Assembly: GCA_022818135.1 (NCBI GenBank)
Contig: JAFMSR010000007.1
Coordinates: 25,316,820 to 25,380,819 of the forward strand
DNA from: Saxidomus purpurata
Taxonomy: Eukaryota > Mollusca > Bivalvia > Venerida > Veneridae
Direction of reading: 5' to 3'
Length of the DNA: 64,000 nucleotides
This document shows positions 1 through 9,940 of this stretch, in pieces. Position 1 is the stretch's first letter, and each line of letters starts with the position of its first letter. Under the pieces are notes generated by a model, which did no database searches, was not told where the DNA came from, and was given only the letters and a program-made list of their open reading frames with translations. The translations under genes were made by a program, and so were the position numbers.

Positions 1-296
1 TCGTGAATATAGTTGCAACTCAACTTAAAATGATTTTTGTGTGAACTTTACATACTATTTTTATATGCAAATATCATGTAACTCAGGGAGCATTTATTCT
101 AATCTAGCTGTTAAATAAAACAGTGATCAACCATTTGATAAGCATTTCACTTACTACAGTCAGTTTTCTGTTGCTATAATAATGTCATGTATTGCAGAAA
201 AAAGTCCTATATATGTTATATTATATAAGGTATTAGAAATTTATTTTAGTTAGACACAATAAAATATGAAATATTATGCCATTATGAGAGCTAATA

Positions 297-535
297 CAGC
301 CTCAGGCGTTTAGTGATTAGAGTCGCTGACTTGAAATCACTGTTACATTAACCACTCATTCATAGAGGGTTCTTGGTTCAAATCCTACAGACGACCATGA
401 CACTTTATGGGAGAAAGTTAGCGGTTTCTTACGGAAAATAGGGTTCTAGTACTGGCTCTTTCCAGCAAAGATAGGTCTACAGGTAAACTGTCCGCCTGTA
501 CACATGACTGAACTACGGTTGAAACGGACTTTAAA
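297..535 (+). mobile_element. tRNA-derived SINE (degenerate)
   Basis: A tRNA-like head has a box-A-like stretch (tagtgattagag, about 316) and a good polymerase III box B (ggttcaaatcc, about 376). It is followed by a body containing 'agtactggctctttccag', which resembles the body of the SINEs at 4845, 9764, 56544 and 63647. Extra sequence between boxes A and B suggests an old or rearranged copy. Ends are approximate. Confidence 0.5.
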
Positions 536-539
536 ACCA

Positions 540-1171
540 TTCTACAACAAAAATACATTATATTAGAGTTTAACTTACTACAATATTTTCCTCAAACAAT
601 TATGTGACTGTTGGTTTAAATCCAGCATTTTAAATACGTTTCTGCAGACAGGTAACCTAATCGTTGTTCATTTGAAGGACTAGTACTCAAAAATTAAAAC
701 ACGATTCATACATTTGTATTTAATATGTGACAGACCCAGTTTAATGTTCTAATATCCAGCGTAGCATGGTGATGGTGCATTATTTTTCCTTGATAAGTTT
801 ACATAAGAAAGTTGATCAATTACAAGATAGTCTTTTGTTGTCCTCAACAGTGAAGGCAAATGGAAGCATTATACGAGGAACCTGCAAACAATTTTGTCGC
901 TAATGAGATTTCATAGATTTATTCCAGCTGTATTTTAAAACACTTCCCGGCACCTCGATTCTGTTTTCAATAGCTACCGATAATCGTTTATTTGTGCAAA
1001 TTGCTTTTCAAATGACCGAGATATTTAAGTTTGAAGTGTATGCAGTAATACACACTAATCATTCTACAATTCACATTGTAACATTCTGAAGGAGAAATCT
1101 TTCTGCTAATTTTACAATTAATTACTACCCAGATAAAATTAAATGGGTTTACAATGCATAACATAGGAAAC
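540..1171. other. AT-rich non-coding stretch
   Basis: No convincing gene is seen. The part from about 880 may hold further decayed sequence of the transposase relic that lies just to the right: a possible Asn-Arg-Ile-Glu motif is visible on the minus strand near 955. This is too degraded to assign. Confidence 0.3.
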
Positions 1172-1692
1172 ATCGCGAGTTAGTGTCTGAAACCTTTAAC
1201 CAGATTAGTTTCCTGCTAAAACTATCTTTTGTACTATGTATACAAAATCCGAAAGGTCTCAACTTGAATGTGGTAAAAGTCTAAATTTTAAATTTACTTT
1301 GACCCTTTTGCACAATAGAACTGTCTTTAGAGGCGATGGACATTAATCATTACGACACCATATAGGTCCAGTACCTTCATTATACCCGTAACATCATCAA
1401 ACTTTACCTGCATATTACGGTTTACTTCCAGACGGAGCCACATTGTTTGATACCCAACAGGTTGCATACTACTCTGCATTTCCCTGTCAACTACATCACC
1501 AACACTTACCATTGGAGTATATACATGTATGTTCAAACTGCGACGTTTCATGTTCATCTTTTGCAGGGTTCTGTACAGTTGATGCAATGACAGCAAACTG
1601 ATACCATACCTAAGTATAAAAAAATCCAAGAATTTCTTTATTTTTAAAACCGTACTTGAAATATTCAGCAACAAGTGATGTATTTTCAACAT
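1172..1692 (-). pseudogene. Integrase-core (rve-type) transposase relic
   Basis: A minus-strand frame of 121 codons (1327-1692) reads like the N-terminal half of the eukaryotic 'integrase core domain' transposase family. It has a helix-turn-helix-like part (YGISLLSLHQLYRTLQKM), then GYQTMWLRLEV and VLDLYGV, which match the family's usual GYR-MW-RL and LDPEGV blocks. After stops and shifts, a further block at about 1172-1220 reads FSRKLIWLKVSDTNSR, the family's beta-strand after the first catalytic Asp. The catalytic core is otherwise broken, so this is not functional. Family assignment is from remembered motif patterns. Confidence 0.6.
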
Positions 1693-1699
1693 TCACAGA

Positions 1700-2970
1700 T
1701 AATGGTGGCACCACAGCAACTATCCTCCCCATCAGAGCGCGCATGGAACAAAACAAAACACACATTTCATTTTCTTTCCCCGTCTCTTAAGAGTCTGAAT
1801 TTATAAAAGAAATTAGGTCCTAAAAATAACAAATGTTTACCATTGAATATTGTAAAATTGTATGATGATTTTATGTTTAGATGTGCAGGAATTAAACATT
1901 AAAAGCGTTTCCCCGAGTTTCTTATTACAAGCATGTGCACAAGAAATACTATGTGGCACAGTATAAAGTTCTGCTATTAAGACCACGAAATTATGCGAAA
2001 ATTCGCGATTTCAAAGATGCAAAGTCTTATTTTTGGAATAAAAATAATCGACATTAACATCGATTCGCTATTTCTTTTATTGTGCCTCCCAATCCCCGTT
2101 CAAGTGACACAAGTCACAAGCCATAAATCACAAGGTCAAAAGTCACAAAGTCACAAGGGCCCTCCAGGGCGTCTATGACATACGTTTGGAACGACGTTTA
2201 ACCCCTACAAATACAGCAAACCTATGGCTCTCATGCCTTTTTTTTCGGAATGGACATAAATACCTGTAGATTTGAGAAATCAAACTTGCCTAGTTCTTGA
2301 AGAAGGCAGAGAGTTTTGAAAAAAAATTGTAAAGTTAAAAGTTGTAAAAGAAGTTACTTACAAAAAACAGCCAAGTATTTAATGTATAATTCAATATAAC
2401 AGTTTACTTATTGAAAATCTAAGTCTTATTTACTAAAATTGAAAGATATAAAATATATTCAGACAATTCATTTGTGTAAATATTTATGTAGAAAAAATTA
2501 CAATATCATTCCCATTGCTGAATGTTTTCGAGATAGATCCCAAACAGCTGGCCGTTATATGCATAATGTTATTACTTATTTGCTTTCTGTTATAAACAGA
2601 GTCATATGAAAATGGTGGTATAATAGTGGTCAATCTTGAAACATTCATGAAAGGTCTCAAAATCACCTGGTTAAGAAGATACCTGCTTCAATACTACAAT
2701 ACAAATATTTCAATTTTATTACTTTGGAATATCCATTTCTTTGTTCTTTCACTAAATTTGGTAGTGATTAAATAAAAATAAGATTGATACTGTGAAGAAC
2801 ATATTTTGGGCGGAACTTTTCCAGGGGTATATGAACTTGAATACACAACAACCAAAAGTCTTCTTTACCAGTATTGCATAATATGTTTAAAATTGGTGGG
2901 GAAAGTTTTTATACTTGTTAGACAGAAATGGCCATTTTCATACCTTTCATGACTTTATAAATATATTTGA
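1700..2970. other. AT-rich non-coding stretch with a small tandem motif
   Basis: No gene is recognised. At about 2100-2160 there is a degenerate tandem run of the heptamer-like motif 'agtcaca'. Short open frames here have no recognisable domains. Confidence 0.4.
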
Positions 2971-3000
2971 TATATACTCAGCAAAAATAGAAACGTCCCT
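2971..3000 (+). repeat. Tc1-like left terminal inverted repeat
   Basis: Starts tatatactcagc and ends aaacgtccct. It is the reverse complement of 4527-4556 with one mismatch near position 17 of the repeat. Confidence 0.9.
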
Positions 3001-3248
3001 CCATATTTCAGGAAAGATTTATCGAAAACCAAAAGGGCTACTTTTATGAATCAAAATAGAAAAACAAGTCCATTCATTTCTGTATCAAAACCAATTAATT
3101 GCATTTGGCTGTCTTGTTTACTTTTCGAGAGATAACCGGTCAAGAGAGGTAGGGGTCAAAATCAAAAATCACAAAAACTCAGAAAGGTGTTATTGAATGT
3201 TTAGAGATGGAATTTCAATAAGAAATGTGGCACATCCAGTAAATCTCG

Positions 3249-4252
3249 TTAGTACCGAGTGTGGCCACCATTTGCATGAATGCATGCAATGATCCTACGC
3301 CGCATCGACGTAACGTAACGCAATACCAGTGCGTTGGGCAAATTCCTCCATTCCTGTTGTAACGCCCGTGTAAGATCGCGATTATTGTCAATCTGATGGT
3401 TAGCCCGTGCTTTGCGGCCCAGCTGATCCCATATGTGCTCAATGGGGTTGAGATCCGGGGAAACCGCGGGCCATGGCATGACGTTGACATTGTTTTGCTG
3501 CAAGAATTGAGTGGTGACCCTGGCTACATGAGGGCGGGCATTGTCCTGCATCAATGTTACACCAGGACCATGCTGACGAATAAATGGTAAGGCATATGCA
3601 TTTAGCACGTCTGCAACATAACGCTGTGCATTAATGTTGCCCTGTACAACAACCAAATCTGTCTTCCGGTTTCCCATGATCCCACCCAAGACCATTACGC
3701 TCCCTCCCCCAAACCTGTTCTTCTCAACAATGCAACAATCGGCGAATCTTTCATTTTTACGCCTGTATACCCGTAATCTTCCGTCAGCATGACTAACTGT
3801 GAACCGAGATTCATCGGTGAACAAAACTCGGTTCCAGTCAGCCCTTCTCCAGTTCAGATGACGTCGCGCCCATAACAGCCTGGCAGCACGGTGATGTTGG
3901 GTCATTATCTGACCAGTGTACGGCCCTGATTGATTGGACGTTACGACGCAACCGGTTGCGAATGGTCTGCCCTGAGACACCGTATTGCCTAGCAGTGACT
4001 GTGGCTGCCAATTGACGTTGACGTAAGTGCGTCAACGTAATGAAACGATCGGCTCTAGCCGTCGTTACACGAGGCCTACCAGGTCGCTGCCGGTCGTGAA
4101 CAGCCCCAGTCTGCTGGTACCGGGTTACAAGACGATCAATCGTCTTCAGACAGCACCCGAACCGACGCGCGACTACATTGTACCCTGGCGGACATCCCAC
4201 CCGCAAGCATCCCAATTGCCTGATTTCGCTCGTTTTCGGAAAGCCGTGGCAT
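3249..4252 (-). pseudogene. Tc1-like DD34E transposase, two frameshifts
   Basis: The transposase reads on the minus strand from an ATG at 4252 (MPRLSENERNQAIG...) to a stop at 3249, about 334 codons, near the usual 340. The N-terminal part has a paired-like helix-turn-helix and a GRPRVTT motif of the AT-hook type. The catalytic part shows FTDESRF, LMQDNARPH and SPDLNPIEHIWD, with exactly 34 residues between the second Asp and the Glu (DD34E). The reading frame changes twice: near 4170-4190, within the first helix-turn-helix, and near 3920-3950, just before GPYTGQIMTQ. No internal stop was noted in the long catalytic frame (3249-3980), so decay seems recent. Known role: cut-and-paste transposition at TA sites. 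Confidence 0.9.
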
Positions 4253-4526
4253 ATCGAAAACAGTGAAAAATTAAAGACAAAATATAATTTTCAGAATAGC
4301 CCCTATCGCATGAATGGTACGACATGAACTGAATCAACATATGGATGACATGTATAGCGTGCACGTGCAAAACGTGCAAATGACCGTTCCGGTTACTGGC
4401 CGATATGTAAACCGTGCGTATCGGGTAAACTGTACACGATCGTATTCTGAACATCGCCAGGGTTTAAAATACATGTACATTGAACATGTAGCAACTACAC
4501 AGACAAAGCTTCACCGGCTATAAAAC

Positions 4527-4556
4527 AGGGACGTTTCTAGTTTTGCTGAGTATATA
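4527..4556 (-). repeat. Tc1-like right terminal inverted repeat
   Basis: Starts agggacgttt and ends gctgagtatata. It pairs with 2971-3000. Confidence 0.9.
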
Positions 4557-4844
4557 CAACAAACTTCCTAGAATATCAAAGCATCATAGAGTCTATAAGA
4601 GATGTTTTAAATAAATTGAGATTTCCACACTATGACGTAAAGGAAAACTATCCTGTGCAACCACTTACAATTAAAGTTATTAGCAGCAGGAGAAAAGATT
4701 GTAGGTATATGCAAAATTCAAATATTTCGCCATCTTCAAGTAGGAAATGGTACACACTATTAAATTGAAACATTAATTGAAACAATATTAAATTGAAACA
4801 TTAATTTCAACTGGAAATACACTTATAAAACCCAATGATCAGGC

Positions 4845-5020
4845 AGGGGAGCGGTGGTGTAAAGGTTAGGGTGTATGTCGCTCATCCTGAAGGTTGCGGG
4901 TTCGAGCCACACTGGGATCACGACCGTACCTCCTCATATGACACCGGTACTGGTTTTTCCAGGAAGCGGACTCGAGAGTGACTCGAAAAGCTACAAGCTT
5001 CCTTCACAATCGAGCTAAAA
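4845..5020 (+). mobile_element. tRNA-derived SINE, family 1
   Basis: The tRNA-like head (ggagcggtggtgtaaaggtt) has box B gggttcgagcca at about 4898. The body carries 'actggtttttccaggaagc' and ends with 'cacaatcgagctaaaa'. Near-identical copies are at 56544 and 63647. The 3' end lies next to the inverted-repeat element that starts at about 5046. Confidence 0.8.
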
Positions 5021-5045
5021 CTAGAACTGTCACAAGAGTGACGAA

Positions 5046-6256
5046 TTATACCCCCACAATACAGCTTTGTCACAGAAGTATGGCAACCATAAGAAAGGAA
5101 TGGCCCAAGGATATACATTTCAGTTATTATAAAATAGGTTGTGTAAATGTATTGTTTTAATACCACACAAAATATGTAAGGTTGGAAAGTATGGATTATT
5201 ATTAAATTTAATAGGTTTATTTCAAACATGTTAATATCACTAACCTCCCTATCAAATTTCATGATCCTAGCCCCAAGCGTTCTTAAGTTATCATCCGGAA
5301 ACCGTTTAACTGTTCCGAGTCATGTGACCTTGACCTACAGACCTCAAAGTTAGGCCTGACCTGTATTTCATAATGTTACACCTGTGTACCAAAAATTATT
5401 TAAATAGGTCAAGCCTTTCATGAGTTATCATCCGGAAACAGTTTTACTGTTCAGCGTCACTGTGACCTTGACCTTTGGCCTATTGACCCCAAAGTCGAAC
5501 TTGACCTGTATTTCATGATGTTACAGCTGTGTACCAAAAATAATATAAATCGGTCAAGTTGTTCATGAGTTATCATCCGAAACCGTTTTACTGTTCCGAG
5601 TCACTGTGACCTTGACCTACAGACCTCAAAGTCAAACTTGACCTGTATTTCATGATGTAACACCTGTGTACCAAAAATTATTTAAATCGGTCAAGTCTTT
5701 CATGAGTTATCATCCGGAAACCGTTTTACTGTTCAGGGTCACTGTGACCTTGACCTTTGACCTACTGACCCCAAAGTCAAACTTGACCTGTATTTTCTGA
5801 TGATGCACCTGTGTACCAAAAATTATTTAAATCGGTCAAGTCGTTCATGAGTTACCATCCGGAAACCGTTTTACTGTTCAAGGTCACTGTGACCTTGACC
5901 TTTGGTCTACTGACCCCAAAGTCGAACTTGACCTGTATTTTATAATATTACAGCTGTGTACCAAAAATTATTTAAATTGGTCCAGTCGTTCATGAGTTAT
6001 CATCCGGAAACTGTTTTACTGTTCAGGTTCACTGTGACCTTGACCTTTGACCTACTGAACCCAAAGTCGAACTTGACCTGTATTTTTTTATGTTGCACCT
6101 GTGTACCAAATATTATTTAAATCGGTCAAGTCGTTCATGAGTTATCATCCGGAAACCATAAAACCAACAGACCGACCGACCGACCGACAAACCGACAAGC
6201 TCACTCCTATATAGCCCCCCCCTCCCCCCCGCAAACTTCGTTTTGTGGGGGTATAA
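5046..6256. mobile_element. Satellite-bearing inverted-repeat element
   Basis: The left end ttatacccccacaa (5046-5059) is exactly inverted at the right end ttgtgggggtataa (6243-6256). Between them are about six tandem units of roughly 140 bp, a short (gacc)n tract at about 6170 and a C-rich run. No protein is encoded. It resembles the repeat-cored non-autonomous elements known in bivalves, but the superfamily cannot be assigned. A small palindrome (gtcac-aaga-gtgac, about 5029) just outside the left end may belong to it. Confidence 0.75.
5265..6160 (+). repeat. About 140-bp tandem satellite array
   Basis: The repeat unit contains 'tcatgagttatcatccgg', 'ttttactgttc', 'gtgaccttgacc' and 'ctgtgtaccaaaaattatt'. 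The marker 'gttatcatccgg' (or one-base variants) recurs at about 5287, 5423, 5568, 5706, 5852, 5996 and 6140, a spacing of 136-146 bp. Units alternate slightly, some with a tgacctttg insertion, suggesting a higher-order pattern. Confidence 0.9.
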
Positions 6257-6284
6257 TAAATTGGTATAAACTAAATCTCAATGC

Positions 6285-6546
6285 TCCAAATTACAATGGT
6301 TCCAGTTCAAAATAAACGACAAATTATCTGAAACAAAAGATTGGGATGACGGATGATCGTAGATGTACATTTTGTCATGCTCAAACAGAAACAATTCAGC
6401 ATTTATTTGTTGACTGTCAAACATCAAGTTTTTTTGGAGGAAATCAAGAAATGGATAATACCAAATGTCTAAATGTTGATACCAGCTGGTCGAAGATGGA
6501 CATTTTGTTAGATAATCAAAACCTAAGGCAGCTATTACGTCTGTAA
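6285..6546 (+). pseudogene. LINE reverse transcriptase C-terminal fragment (zf-RVT)
   Basis: A short frame reads CTFCHAQTETIQHLFVDC, matching the C-x2-C...ET-HLF--C zinc-knuckle pattern that follows the reverse transcriptase of non-LTR retrotransposons. Just upstream, in another frame, LQWFQFKIN resembles the conserved R/QWFQ-RI block that precedes it. The two frames do not join, and the frame ends at 6545, so this is a 5'-truncated, frameshifted relic. Confidence 0.6.
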
Positions 6547-7865
6547 TTTTAGTTGTTAAACACAATATAATTATATCAATGTAAAATGAAAAAAATCAGT
6601 TCCTAGATTACAAACTTTCATGAGTTTATAGCGTTGCTTGGGAATGAGGAGTGAGTTGTGTTGATGGGTCTGCGATTACAAATACAGCACTTCTGTCTTT
6701 ATTGTTTTTATTGTTTATTTGGGCACTAAAGTAATAAAAGATATTTAGCAGTCCGCTACATTGTATGCTACTGACTGCTGTCTCTTACTGGCTTTCTATC
6801 TTTTAAGTTTTTCACTTTTTTTGCATATAAATTATGGAGAGGTTGTAAACTAAGATGGATACCCATTGTAATATATATATATAAACAGGCTTAAGGGAGA
6901 TGCTCCCCTTGATACATTAAGATATATAATCACGAGAATACATATAACTAACACTTTTACGGGTTTGCTTCCCTTGATAGATATTGGTTGAAAAAGTTAA
7001 ATTCAAACCATGTGTATATAAATCATCAATAAACGTTGGAAGATATATGTTTCACTTGCACAATAAAAGGGGTTACCCTGCTGGGACAATAAAAGAGAAA
7101 AAAGAGATATCCCTAGTCTCACTATTTCCACTACGAAGTCAACCCGATTTTACAGGTTGACATTTTAGAGTTGTCGAGCGCTTGTACGTCTCACTATCTC
7201 ACCTCTCGCGAGTGTTATAGGCAGGACGTGCACATTTCCATGACATTCTTTGGGCACTAGATAATCCAATATTTAAATGTATTTATGATTTTACACGATA
7301 GGATTAAGTTTTAAAATGATGCTAATACAATTCCAACTTCAATTTACCTATCTACCCGCCTGCATCATTCAGTGAAATAATGAAAATTGAAATATCGTTA
7401 TTGATGTAACAATCAGAAGTGTCTGGCGATGAAGGTCAGTTATATAAGCCGGGTACCTGTCGATCTACGGCGTGCGTGTAAAATTGCATGTTTAAGTTTA
7501 AACATAGTGGTGAGATTTTTCATAAACCTTTAGGTTTTCAGGTACACTGATATTTGATTCTTCCTTTTAGAGAAGAAGGGTTGTGGGTCAATCATTGAAT
7601 TTTGAGAGAATTATAATACAAAATGTAATTAAAAAATTTGGACTTAAGTTAAAATACCATCATTATAGAAAATGGTCATGGAAGATTCAATAAATGTTCA
7701 ACATTCTGCAATGCACATTCTCCTTTTTAAATTATCTTCTTAAGTAAATTGTTAATTTTAAGGAAAATCTTGAGATTTGACTTAGATGCTACTGAAATAT
7801 GGCCCCTGACATTCTATAACAGTAACAACTTCAAGCCTACTCTTATTGAGGCTACATATATCCCA
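6547..7865. other. Non-coding, AT-rich
   Basis: No gene is recognised. There is a short (ta)n run near 6871. The phrase 'gggagatgctcccctt' at about 6896 is a small palindrome. Confidence 0.4.
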
Positions 7866-8180
7866 TGGGGTGGCGCGGTGGTCGAGTGGTTAACGCTCTG
7901 GACTATTAATCCGGAGGTCCCAGAATCGAATCCCGGCCAGGGAACTTGAAATTTTAGAAACGCTTTTCACTGTTTTCCACCCATCTAGAGAGGAACTGAT
8001 TAGAAACCCAGAGGTAGTGTCACGTGTATCGATGCTATACACCTGGCATGTAAAAGAACCAAGAGGTTTATTCTTAAGAGTAAGATACCTGGATTCTCTT
8101 GTATCTTCATCTGCCTCTCTTCAACCTGCGCCTGTCAGGGGTCTTGGCAAGTTCACCCAGAAAAACAAACAAAGTGGAAA
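7866..8180 (+). mobile_element. tRNA-derived SINE, family 2
   Basis: The tRNA-like head has box A ggtggtcgagtggtta (about 7877) and box B aatcgaatcccgg (about 7922). A long body contains 'cacctggcatgtaaaagaacc' and ends in an A-rich tail 'cagaaaaacaaacaaagt'. This body is unlike the family at 4845. Confidence 0.75.
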
Positions 8181-8774
8181 AAAGATATCCTATGATATAG
8201 CCTGTGAGTGGAGTAATAATAAGTTCTCTTACATTGAACCTCAAACTGTTCAGACTTCACAACAGCATATAGGTGAATAGTGCGTAACTCGTTTGTCAAT
8301 AGGAAACAGCTCGCTTCATCTTTGGAACACTTCAACCTTCAACATATCCAGAATGCAATTCATATAATTAATCTTAAGAAGAAGAATATCTCAGACGCCA
8401 TATTAGTTTAGCAAATCTCTAGCACCTGTCAGATGACGTAATGGGCGTGTAACGACGCATTAGGCACACCTTCGACCAATACCAGATGTCGTCTAGAAAT
8501 AATCATTCAATACATGTACTTTGTACGTGGTGGTAGCTATTATCACATCATTAATGAAAACACATGTTTCAACTTCTTCCTAACGTGGTGGTCCAGCAGT
8601 GGGTAATTAATTCACCAGAATGCATATTTATACAGGTTCACTGCATTAGTAAACAAAGTCATACTTCATACTTATCAAACGGAATAAACACTTTATTACA
8701 AAACAATAAATTATTGTTCATTATAAACGTCCACTTGAAAAAAAAAACACTTTTATTTCACTCTTCTATGAGTG

Positions 8775-8920
8775 TCGCCTGACCAAGGACAATATGCGAC
8801 GAATGGCAACTGAAGTTGTCCATTGATAGTGTCCAGTTCATGATGCCTTTGTCGCGGCATGACCATTTTTAATGGACAACTTCAGTTGCCAACAGTCGCA
8901 TGTTGCCCTTTAGCAGGCGA
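8775..8920. repeat. Foldback (hairpin) repeat
   Basis: The left arm 8775-8824 and right arm 8871-8920 are inverted copies of about 50 bp with a few mismatches, with a 46-bp loop. A partial copy with only the right arm is at about 26167-26270 in unit B. Probably a MITE-like element. Confidence 0.8.
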
Positions 8921-9763
8921 TATTTTTATCGTAATTGACATGTTATCTCTGTAATTTTATCAAGTTTATCGAATTATTTAAACAATCAAACATGCAGAGA
9001 AACAATGTCACAATCTAAAAATGTGTGTGTTATGACACTTAAATTCGGGTCATCAAAATGTGACACGAAATCACATTCCTATCATGTTATTGTTGTGTGA
9101 AATAAAACTAGTTTAAGGTTAGAGAAAGTTTGACTTTTCTGGGTCATTAACCTTAGAGGGGCGATTTTAATTTTATGTGTATGCAAACTTCAACTAATGT
9201 TAGATTACAGGATGATGTTATCGGCTGTTTTTGTTAAGTCCACATATCCGTACTCGTATAATAATCGTTTCATTGCGCTCTCGACTGCACCGACACATCG
9301 CCCGGTTACATTTGTTTGGTAATAAATTTTGTGTCAAGTGTTTTACATTGTCCTCCGCCCTGATTTCAATTAACCAGGGCAAACGTCTCTAAACGTTGAA
9401 ACTGTGATAAGCACCCAAAATTGGCCATTAAAAGCAGGTGTCTGTGTAATAAAGAGTTTTATTTATTGAAGAGCTAGCAGTTTGTGAGCTGTCATAGAGA
9501 AATAGCTGCTTCATCTAGTTGACCACTCACTAACACTGAATCACTCATGAGACACAAATCCTTATCCAATTTATAGCTTATTTACAAGAGAGGCAGTGTT
9601 TTCATTTTGTCATAACCATTTGCAACAGGATGGACTGGGCATATGTTGCATCAGATGTCTGCGAAAGGTCACATCTCTAGTCACCTGATTAGTGATCAAT
9701 ATTCATGAAGGCATGAATCATGTCTTAAGTTCTAATATCTTGAGTTACGTACATTTGATAGAA

Positions 9764-9940
9764 GGGATGTGCCGTGATGTAGGTGTAGAGCACCGGATTT
9801 CTAAGCTGGAGGTAGCTGGTTCGAATCCACGAGTCCATTTGACCACGAGGTCCACAATCTCTTCTTTTGGCACGAGTACTGGTCCAGGAAGCATCATCAA
9901 GAGTAAGTAATAGAAGTTGCAAGAACTTGTTCTTCAATCA
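9764..9940 (+). mobile_element. tRNA-derived SINE, divergent head on a family-1-like body
   Basis: The head has box A gtaggtgtagagcacc (about 9779) and box B ggttcgaatcc (about 9820). The body 'gcacgagtactggtccaggaagc' followed by 'agttgcaagaacttg' parallels the body of the SINE at 4845, although the tRNA-like head differs. Confidence 0.7.

Larger units (their letters stand above)
2971..4556 (-). mobile_element. Tc1-like DNA transposon with paired inverted ends
   Basis: The element is about 1,586 bp. Thirty-base terminal inverted repeats lie at 2971-3000 and 4527-4556 and differ at one position by my reading. Each outer end begins with TATA, so the TA target duplication typical of Tc1/mariner is present. 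The internal transposase lies on the minus strand (3249-4252) and is frameshifted. The length is normal for an autonomous Tc1-like element. The ends look usable in trans, but this copy cannot make its own enzyme. Confidence 0.92.

Noticed and set aside
7866..7950. True tRNA gene
   Set aside because: Boxes A and B are present, but arms do not pair as a cloverleaf and a long SINE body follows.
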